This document shows, in pieces, positions 6,314 through 11,301 of a stretch of DNA of 11,301 bases. The stretch covers positions 1 to 11,301 of the forward strand of contig JAAAOH010000040.1 of assembly GCA_009908925.1 (NCBI GenBank), given 5' to 3'. Each line of letters starts with the position of its first letter. Positions within the stretch are counted from its first letter, which is position 1. The notes under the pieces were generated by a model that worked only from the letters and a program-made list of their open reading frames with translations, did no database searches and was not told where the DNA came from. This DNA comes from Spirochaetota bacterium (GTDB taxonomy: Bacteria > Spirochaetota > Spirochaetia > DSM-27196 > PWMO01). The translations under genes and the position numbers were made by a program.

Positions 6314-6795
6314 CTCTCCACCTCCTTCACAGCCTCGTGCTCCAACGCCGCAAGGACTTCTTCCGTCTTCGTTTCGTCGAGGTTGGTGTAGAGCGTGTCG
6401 TTTACCATGAAGTTCGGGGCAGTGTCGCAGCTGCCGAGGCAATTCACCACTTCGAGCGTGAACATGCCGTCGGCCGTGGTCTGTCCTCGTCCTATCCCGA
6501 GCCGACGTCGTATGTAGCGGTAGACATCGAGTGATCCGAGAATACGGCAACTCAGTGAATCGCATAGTCGGATGACGTAGCGTCCGCGCGGTCGTCGGGA
6601 GAAGTGACGATAGAAGCTCACCACCCCCTCCGCCTCAGCAAGGGGGATGTCCAGCTTCCGGGCTATCTCCGCCAGCTTATCGCTGGTTACATAGTTGTGA
6701 AGAGGCTCGGCGTTTTGAGCATCGTGGAACAGTCGCAGAATCTCTTCGCGCCGGGGGCGCTCGTTCTCAGTTTCGACGTCTCTGGCTGCACCCAT
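6310..6795 (-). CDS. hydC: NuoE-like [2Fe-2S] subunit of the hydrogenase (HndA/HydC)
   Basis: A 161-residue protein of the 24-kDa NADH dehydrogenase subunit family. The N-terminal helical bundle (about 15-65) includes LAEIARKLDIPLAEAEGVVS (41-60), and the thioredoxin-like domain carries Cys78 and Cys83 (RLCDSLSC) with Cys119 and Cys123 (NCLGSCDTAP), the four [2Fe-2S] ligands. The N-terminal extension before residue 15 is charged. In complex I and trimeric hydrogenases this subunit sits beside the NuoF-like flavin subunit. Length equals that of Thermotoga HydC. I chose ATG 6795 because GGAGG lies six bases upstream; an in-frame start at 6870 would add 25 residues without homology. It is the first gene of a three-gene operon and is coupled to the next by an ATGA overlap. 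No clear promoter could be picked out upstream. Confidence 0.95.
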   Translation of the reverse strand: MGAARDVETENERPRREEILRLFHDAQNAEPLHNYVTSDKLAEIARKLDIPLAEAEGVVSFYRHFSRRPRGRYVIRLCDSLSCRILGSLDVYRYIRRRLGIGRGQTTADGMFTLEVVNCLGSCDTAPNFMVNDTLYTNLDETKTEEVLAALEHEAVKEVER

Positions 6796-6888
6796 AGCAC
6801 ACCTCCATTGGACCAGTGATGTCGGTGCGAACTGCTGCGGGGAGCGACGTGTGGAGTAGAGGGCGCGCACTTCGCATTGGCTTCACCC

Positions 6889-6908
6889 CTGCCCGCCCTG
6901 GCGGGCAG
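6889..6908. repeat. GC-rich palindromic hairpin
   Basis: CTGCCCGC (6889-6896) and GCGGGCAG (6901-6908) are perfect complements around a 4-base loop. It lies about 95 bases upstream of the hydrogenase operon start. The form resembles dispersed palindromic elements common in GC-rich genomes. A shorter related palindrome, CTGCCGGGCAG, occurs at 7029-7039. Confidence 0.6.
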
Positions 6909-7053
6909 TCAGTAATCGAGAGCCGACGAAGTCCAAACGCTACGGTGCATCTTCGATGTGGGACTGCAGGCTGCGGCCGTGCAATAAGCGCTCGGGCCCG
7001 ACAACCATCTTTCATCTAGATTCTAATCCTGCCGGGCAGAGGATACAAGGAAT

Positions 7054-7081
7054 AGGTATCGATTTTTACAAATCGATACCT
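7054..7081. repeat. Perfect 28-base palindromic element, 12-base arms with 4-base loop
   Basis: AGGTATCGATTT (7054-7065) and AAATCGATACCT (7070-7081) are perfect complements around TTAC. The element is AT-rich, against the surrounding trend. No U-tract follows on either strand and it lies between divergent genes, so it is unlikely to be a simple terminator. It could be an operator, a recombination site, a transposon remnant end or part of a small RNA; the sequence alone does not decide. Confidence 0.75.
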
Positions 7082-7215
7082 GGAGAGCTGGTCTGCTCGA
7101 CGAGTGTTAGGGTAGACATAAGAGAAGCGGACATCAAAGGTGGACTCAAGAAGACGCAGCAATCTTTCGTCAGCCTCCCGCACAGCACACAGGAGCCTGC
7201 GGGGAGTATCCGGCG

Positions 7216-7245
7216 TTGCCGCCGCAACCCGGATAGGAGTATGGT
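7216..7245 (+). promoter_or_regulatory. Weak promoter candidate for the DUF6069-like gene
   Basis: TTGCCG (7216-7221) and TATGGT (7240-7245) are 18 bases apart, about 37 bases before the GTG start. A small hairpin (GTTGC/GCAAC, 7215-7228) overlaps the -35 element. The match to consensus is partial. Confidence 0.3.
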
Positions 7246-7281
7246 TGTGAGGTACCACACCGTCAAAAGGAGGACCAGCAC

Positions 7282-7710
7282 GTGGCACCAATGAATCTCG
7301 ACGCACCCCCGACCCGCCAGATCGCAATTCGCAGCCTCATCGCCGCTGCAGGCGCCGCGATTATCAACAACCTCTACTCGATTATCTACACGGCAATCAC
7401 AGGCTTCTCCATTCCGGAGGTGATAAACGCCGGCTCCATTACGATGCTCTCGGTCCTGCCGGTCCTGCTCGGCGGGCTCGTGTACTGGGGCATTTCCCGA
7501 TTCAGTCTGCGGGCCGCCAATATCACCCTCGCGGTGGGAACGGTCGCCATGTTCATCGTGTTCACTATTCCCACCTTCGGCGAGACGATCCAGGCGCCCG
7601 GCATGGATCCGATGGCCACTCCGGAGGGGTTCGTCGGACTCAGCCTCGGACTGCACTTTGCGGGTCCGATCCTTCTGCTCGCTCTCGTTCCGCGCTGGCG
7701 CACCGGCTGA
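7282..7710 (+). CDS. Small integral membrane protein, DUF6069-like
   Basis: A 142-residue hydrophobic protein with four likely membrane helices at about 15-37, 51-71, 80-98 and 117-136, a short polar N-terminus and the end PRWRTG. The pattern, with a loop rich in Pro and Met (PTFGETIQAPGMDPMATP, 97-114) between helices three and four, resembles the DUF6069 family of uncharacterised bacterial membrane proteins. The family assignment is from memory of its general shape and is not certain. The start is GTG 7282 because AAGGAGG (7267-7273) lies eight bases before it; the ATG three codons later is 17 bases away, too far. It stands alone on the plus strand, and its stop lies ten bases from the convergent SulP stop. 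No function can be given. Confidence 0.72.
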   Translation: MAPMNLDAPPTRQIAIRSLIAAAGAAIINNLYSIIYTAITGFSIPEVINAGSITMLSVLPVLLGGLVYWGISRFSLRAANITLAVGTVAMFIVFTIPTFGETIQAPGMDPMATPEGFVGLSLGLHFAGPILLLALVPRWRTG

Positions 7711-7720
7711 CCGCGCGGCC

Positions 7721-9973
7721 TCACTCGCTGAGCTCCCGAATGGTTCGGTTCAGGTCGAAACTGCGTTCGGAGATGAACCTCAGCACGGCTCGCTGGAGCG
7801 CCGCGGCAACGTCGGGTCGCTCGGCTTCGAGCTGCCGCAGTGCCGCCGTCGAGAGACGGTAGTATCGGCCGGCCTTCGTTGCGACGACCGTCGCCGCCCG
7901 GGGCTGCCCGGCGAATACCTCGAGCTCTCCGAAGATAGCCCCCGGAAGGACCGTTCGAAGGCGCATCTCCGGCTGATCACCTCGCTCGAGAAACACCCCG
8001 TACTCCCCTGACTCTGCGATGTAGAGGTGCTCTGCGGGGTCACCCTCCCGCATCAGAACCGTGCCCCGCGGCGCATCGTGGCAGCTCAGATAGTCACGGA
8101 CAACAGAGGCCGCATCACCGTCGGGGAGGAGCTGCGGGAGGAGCCTGGCGAGGATCCCGTCGATGCCCGAGGAGCCTTCGGGGGCGCCGGCGGCCGGGAC
8201 CTCCCTCCCCGCGGAGGTAATGATTTCTTCCTCGCATGCCTCGAGTGCATGATCAATGTCGGGATAGAATGATACCGAGCCGGTGTGCGCAGCCCGCACG
8301 CTGCTGTTCTGCATCTGCCTCATTCCCACCGGGCCGAGACTGCACATCATGATACGAATACCGCGGACCGCGGCGGTGCGGATCACCTTGTCCATGACGA
8401 TCTCCGCTGAGCCGTCGATTCCACGCACGTCCCGGAAATCGAGGATGAAGAACCAGGGTGCCGGCCGCGAGCTGTCATCAAGACGACGTCGCACGTGATT
8501 CGAAATCGTGTACGCGGTAGCGAAGAAGAGAAACCCCCGCAGCCGTGCAACATGGATACGGTCACCGTTCTTGCGCAGGAGCTCGCGCACTGCGAAGGGC
8601 CACTCGACGTTGCTCTGCGCCGCGCGACCGGACATCTCCTGATACACCACCTCGGTTCGCCCGTAATTGACCACGAAGATGACCATTGATGCGAGCACGC
8701 CGATCGCCATGGCCTCGAGGATCCCGACGGAAGCGACGGCGATGAGCATCCCGATTCCCACGACGTAGTCGCTGCGCCGCAGCCGGAACCACCCATCGTA
8801 GAGCCAGTCTACGAGGAAGCCCAGACCGACAAAGACGAGCAGCGCCCCCAGCACGGGCTTGGGGAAGAGCACGAGGACGTCGCCGCCGACGAACACAGCG
8901 GCAGCACATACCCCGGCCGCCGTGAGCGTGGTCACCGGCGAGGTTGCATCCATGCGCGTGGCAAAGGCGGTGTAGCCGACGCTGTGATATGAGATCGGAC
9001 TTCCGACGAGGAGTCCCGCGGCGTTTGCGGCCGCGGTCGCCGTGAGCTCGCGGTCGGGGCGGGCGTCGGCCCCGGTAAGAAGCTCAACGGCGCCGATGTT
9101 GAGCATGGCCGCGAGGGTACTGACCGCTACGGCGGTGAGCATGGTGCCCCACTCCGCGACAATGAGCGACCATCGGGCGGTCTGCAGCACGTGTGCCGAG
9201 AGCGGCAACCACAGGCGCCGTGAGCTGAACTGTCCCATGAGCCACCCTTCGGCGGTCGCGTCGGCTACGGTGCCGCCGGAGACAAACAGCGCAGCGTAGA
9301 ACGCCCCCGTACCCACGACCACCGCGACAGGAAGCAGCAGCGGGTGACGACCCGTCTTCCTCGATATCAGCATGACGCCGAGCGCGAAGAGGACCGCCGG
9401 CAACCATCTGAGGATGAAGTCCGACGAGAAGAGGAGTGCAAGCTGGTCCGGCCGGGGCGTGAAGCCGGTCATGGACGTGAGGGCGCCGCGCACCATGATC
9501 CACCCGACCCCGGCGAGAAAGCCGCCCACCACCGGATAGGGCGTGAGCCGCACGAATCGGGCCAGACGCAGGCGAGCGGTCAGCAGGAAGACGACAGCGG
9601 CCGCCGCGCTGGTCGCCATGATGGCCGCGATGACGGTGTGAAATGCGTCTGTCGCCGGGAACGGTGCGGTAAACCCCGCCGCGATCGCCGTCGCCACTGC
9701 CGCCATGATCGCAATGGGTGTGTCCTGCGGGACGAGCGCACCGCTCGGAAGCTTCGAGAGGAAGGCTCCGACCGCAAGCGTCAGTGCAGTTCCGAGCAGC
9801 AGGAGCGAGGCACCACGCGAAACGAACGGCGCAAGACTACCGGAGAAGATGAGAGAAGCGTAAGAGACCTGAAACAGTGCCGTGATAACGCCGAGCAGCA
9901 CCCCCGCTGCCAGACCGGCAAGCGCTCTGCGTGCCGGGGTTCCGCCGGCAGATCCGTCTGCCATGGGCGACAT
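7721..9973 (-). CDS. SulP-family anion transporter with STAS and cyclic-nucleotide-binding domains
   Basis: A 750-residue protein. Residues 16-435 form a SulP/SLC26 membrane domain of many hydrophobic helices, with the early segment ALFQVSYASLIFSG (32-45) and VPQDTPIAIMAAV (81-93) in the substrate region and GSPISYHSVGYT (324-335) later. A STAS domain follows at about 445-585 (IHVARLRGFLFFATA, 473-487; FILDFRDVRGIDGSAEIVM, 509-527). A cyclic-nucleotide-binding domain occupies about 615-740, with the phosphate-binding cassette FGELEVFAGQPRAATVVA (681-698) retaining Gly682, Glu683 and Arg692, so ligand binding looks intact. SulP proteins carry sulfate, bicarbonate or other anions in the inner membrane; the substrate is not predictable. 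The cytoplasmic C-terminus suggests gating by cAMP or a similar ligand. ATG 9973 gives the longest frame; ATG 9964 is also possible, and neither has a Shine-Dalgarno sequence. It is divergent from the aconitase gene. Confidence 0.93.
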   Translation of the reverse strand: MSPMADGSAGGTPARRALAGLAAGVLLGVITALFQVSYASLIFSGSLAPFVSRGASLLLLGTALTLAVGAFLSKLPSGALVPQDTPIAIMAAVATAIAAGFTAPFPATDAFHTVIAAIMATSAAAAVVFLLTARLRLARFVRLTPYPVVGGFLAGVGWIMVRGALTSMTGFTPRPDQLALLFSSDFILRWLPAVLFALGVMLISRKTGRHPLLLPVAVVVGTGAFYAALFVSGGTVADATAEGWLMGQFSSRRLWLPLSAHVLQTARWSLIVAEWGTMLTAVAVSTLAAMLNIGAVELLTGADARPDRELTATAAANAAGLLVGSPISYHSVGYTAFATRMDATSPVTTLTAAGVCAAAVFVGGDVLVLFPKPVLGALLVFVGLGFLVDWLYDGWFRLRRSDYVVGIGMLIAVASVGILEAMAIGVLASMVIFVVNYGRTEVVYQEMSGRAAQSNVEWPFAVRELLRKNGDRIHVARLRGFLFFATAYTISNHVRRRLDDSSRPAPWFFILDFRDVRGIDGSAEIVMDKVIRTAAVRGIRIMMCSLGPVGMRQMQNSSVRAAHTGSVSFYPDIDHALEACEEEIITSAGREVPAAGAPEGSSGIDGILARLLPQLLPDGDAASVVRDYLSCHDAPRGTVLMREGDPAEHLYIAESGEYGVFLERGDQPEMRLRTVLPGAIFGELEVFAGQPRAATVVATKAGRYYRLSTAALRQLEAERPDVAAALQRAVLRFISERSFDLNRTIRELSE

Positions 9974-9977
9974 TGTA
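9972..9977 (-). promoter_or_regulatory. Possible -10 element for the SulP gene
   Basis: TACAAT on the minus strand overlaps the first ATG (9973) and sits seven bases before the second ATG (9964). If used, transcription would start at about 9965 and favour a leaderless transcript from 9964. No convincing -35 element is seen. Confidence 0.22.
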
Positions 9978-10013
9978 CTAGTTGTGGGGCGTTGGCGCAG
10001 CGGGCGGCCTTTG

Positions 10014-10041
10014 TTGACATGAGCGCTCGCCCTACTAGAAT
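10014..10041 (+). promoter_or_regulatory. Strong sigma-70 promoter of the aconitase gene
   Basis: TTGACA (10014-10019) is a perfect -35 element. TAGAAT (10036-10041) matches five of six -10 bases, and the spacer is 16 bases. The ATG at 10060 follows after a purine-rich AAGGGGG sequence (10048-10054) that can serve as ribosome binding site. The leader would be only about 12 bases. Confidence 0.8.
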
Positions 10042-10059
10042 GAAATGAAGGGGGTCGTC

Positions 10060-11301
10060 ATGAAACGCACACTAACCGAAGACATCATCTCCGAACACCT
10101 CGTCGACGGCGAGCTCTCACCAGGCCGGGAGATCGGGCTTCGTATAGACCAGACACTCACTCAGGATGCCACCGGAACCATGGTGTATCTCGAGTTCGAG
10201 TCACTTGGTATAGACCGGGTCAAGCCCGAGGTGGCGGTGAGCTATATCGACCACAACATCATCCAGACCGACTACAAGAACGCCGATGACCACCGGTTCC
10301 TTCAGTCCTGTGCGGCGAAGTACGGGGTAACCCTCTCGCCGGCGGGCAACGGGGTCTCACACCACGTGCACCGTCAGCGCTTCGGCATTCCCGGCAAGAC
10401 CCTGCTCGGTTCCGACAGCCACACCACCACCGGCGGGTGCCTGAGCATGCTCGCGATGGGCGCAGGCGGCCTCGAAGTTGCCATGGCGATGGCCGGCCGG
10501 CCGTACTACATCACCACCCCGCAGGTGTGGGGCATCTACTGCGAGGGGGAGCTTCAGCCCTTTGTCTCGGGAAAGGACGTCATCCTCGAGCTCCTGCGCC
10601 GGTTCAGCGTGAAGGGCGGCCTGGGCACTGTGATGGAGTTCTATGGACCGGGCGTGGCGAACCTCGATTTCGCCGCGCGGGCGACCATCGCCAACATGGC
10701 CGTGGACATCGGCGCCACCGCTGCAGTCTTCCCCTCGGACGAGGTGACGCGCGATTTCCTGCGCATGAACGGCCGCGAGGACGTGTGGTTCCAACGACGC
10801 ACGCCCGACGACGCGGAGTTCGAGTATGTAACAGAGCTCGATCTCTCCGAAATCGAGCCCCTCGTCGCCTGTCCCTCCAACCCTGATAATGTGAAACCCG
10901 CACGGGAGCTCTCCGACGTGCCGGTACATCAGGTCATCATCGGGTCGAGCTGCAACGGCAGCTACCGCGACTTCATGATCGCGGCCCTGATGGTGGAGGG
11001 GAAACTCCGCCATCCGGAGGTCAGCTTCGAGATCAACACCGGAAGCCGCCAGACCCTGGTGAATCTGCTGATGCACGGCGGCCTCGAGAAGCTCGTGAAC
11101 GCAGGGGCGCGCACCCACGAGCCGGGCTGCCTCGGCTGCATCGGCATGGGACAGGCGCCGGCCTCGGGAACGAACAGCCTTCGCACCTTTCCGCGCAACT
11201 TCAAAGGCAGAAGCGGCACCAAGAACGACGCGGTATATCTCTCCTCGCCGGAGACTGCGGCTGCATCGGCGATTAACGGCTACATCACGGACCCTCGCAC
11301 C
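10060..11301 (+). CDS. Aconitate hydratase, 5' part (3' end outside the window)
   Basis: The frame stays open for 414 codons to the right edge; the family is usually about 640-660 residues in the compact bacterial form, so the swivel domain is missing. Aconitase converts citrate to isocitrate through cis-aconitate on a [4Fe-4S] cluster. Visible motifs: DHNIIQTD (64-71), GSDSHTTTGG (117-126), ARATIANMAVDIGAT (206-220), IGSSCNGSYRDF (294-305), EPGCLGCIGMGQAP (354-367) and FPRNFKGRSG (377-386). Cys357 and Cys360 are the CxxC cluster pair. The third ligand should lie in the GSCTN-like motif; here Cys298 appears one residue later than in the mitochondrial pattern. Homoaconitase or isopropylmalate isomerase are less likely given the motif set, but cannot be excluded from this part alone. 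A strong promoter and a purine-rich ribosome binding site support the start. Confidence 0.9.
   Translation, partial: MKRTLTEDIISEHLVDGELSPGREIGLRIDQTLTQDATGTMVYLEFESLGIDRVKPEVAVSYIDHNIIQTDYKNADDHRFLQSCAAKYGVTLSPAGNGVSHHVHRQRFGIPGKTLLGSDSHTTTGGCLSMLAMGAGGLEVAMAMAGRPYYITTPQVWGIYCEGELQPFVSGKDVILELLRRFSVKGGLGTVMEFYGPGVANLDFAARATIANMAVDIGATAAVFPSDEVTRDFLRMNGREDVWFQRRTPDDAEFEYVTELDLSEIEPLVACPSNPDNVKPARELSDVPVHQVIIGSSCNGSYRDFMIAALMVEGKLRHPEVSFEINTGSRQTLVNLLMHGGLEKLVNAGARTHEPGCLGCIGMGQAPASGTNSLRTFPRNFKGRSGTKNDAVYLSSPETAAASAINGYITDPRT

Larger units (their letters stand above)
6796..7281. other. 486-base divergent intergenic region
   Basis: This region separates the leftward hydrogenase operon from the rightward membrane-protein gene. 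It contains three inverted repeats (6889-6908, 7029-7039, 7054-7081) and a local drop in GC (25 of 60 bases at 7021-7080). A candidate promoter and a strong ribosome binding site for the right-hand gene lie near 7216-7273. Short open frames run through it on both strands (such as 7016-7327 minus and 6956-7294 plus), but none has a recognisable domain or a convincing start. I saw no tRNA or known riboswitch core and no clear promoter for the hydrogenase operon. Confidence 0.6.

Noticed and set aside
5084..6391. Long open frame of 435 codons on the plus strand
   Set aside because: Antisense to the NuoF-like gene, whose sense protein has all family motifs; the antisense product shows none.
6314..6565. 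Upstream extension of the NuoF-like gene to a start at 6565
   Set aside because: It overlaps the NuoE-like coding region in another frame, has no homology, and a much better ribosome binding site precedes ATG 6313.
7054..7081. Reading the 28-base palindrome as a XerCD dif site
   Set aside because: The length equals that of dif, but the arms do not resemble the conserved XerC and XerD half-sites, and dif arms are not perfectly symmetric.
7016..7327. 103-codon frame on the minus strand in the divergent intergenic region
   Set aside because: No recognisable domain, no clear ribosome binding site, and it runs through the palindrome and the promoter region of the facing gene.
9344..10048. Open frame of 234 codons on the plus strand, very rich in Arg, Glu and Asp
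   Set aside because: Antisense to the SulP membrane domain; its charged composition is the mirror of hydrophobic codons on the other strand.

Overview
The window is GC-rich, unbroken bacterial DNA with tightly packed genes on both strands. It suggests an anaerobic or facultatively fermentative bacterium, because it carries a complete three-subunit NAD-linked [FeFe] hydrogenase operon. It also holds a metA homoserine acyltransferase, an aconitase, a SulP anion transporter and a RelE/ParE-type toxin-antitoxin module. No rRNA, tRNA, CRISPR array or intact transposon is visible. I cannot place the organism firmly. A spirochaete or another high-GC anaerobic lineage would fit, but this is a guess from gene content.

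Layout from left to right: (i) 1-771, the 3' part of an M28-family zinc aminopeptidase, entering from outside the window; (ii) 836-1552, a GNAT-type acetyltransferase; (iii) 1575-2082 on the minus strand, a ribbon-helix-helix antitoxin overlapping a RelE/ParE-type toxin, with its own promoter and a palindromic operator candidate, in DNA of visibly lower GC (about 50% in the stretches counted); (iv) 2310-3251, metA with Glu at position 111, predicting acetyl-CoA use; (v) 3255-6795 on the minus strand, the hydrogenase operon in the order NuoE-like, NuoF-like, HydA, with both junctions translationally coupled by ATGA overlaps; (vi) 6796-7281, a 486-base divergent intergenic region with several hairpins, including a perfect palindromic 28-base element; (vii) 7282-7710, a small four-helix membrane protein resembling DUF6069; (viii) 7721-9973 on the minus strand, a SulP transporter fused to a STAS domain and a cyclic-nucleotide-binding domain; (ix) 10060 to the right edge, a truncated aconitase gene behind a near-consensus sigma-70 promoter.

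The hydrogenase operon is the clearest functional unit. The NuoE-like subunit carries a [2Fe-2S] cluster, the NuoF-like subunit binds FMN and NAD(H) and carries one [4Fe-4S] cluster, and HydA carries a chain of Fe-S clusters leading to the H-cluster. Together they would couple NAD(P)H oxidation to H2 evolution, or the reverse. Compared with Thermotoga HydB, the NuoF-like subunit lacks both extra ferredoxin-like domains. The first H-cluster motif reads TSCSPGW rather than TSCCPGW. Both points bear on whether the enzyme bifurcates electrons and how its cluster is held.

I found no convincing wholly new multi-gene system. The best candidates for a second look are the hydrogenase variant features, the cyclic-nucleotide-gated SulP fusion, the shifted cysteine in the aconitase and the unexplained 28-base palindrome at 7054-7081.
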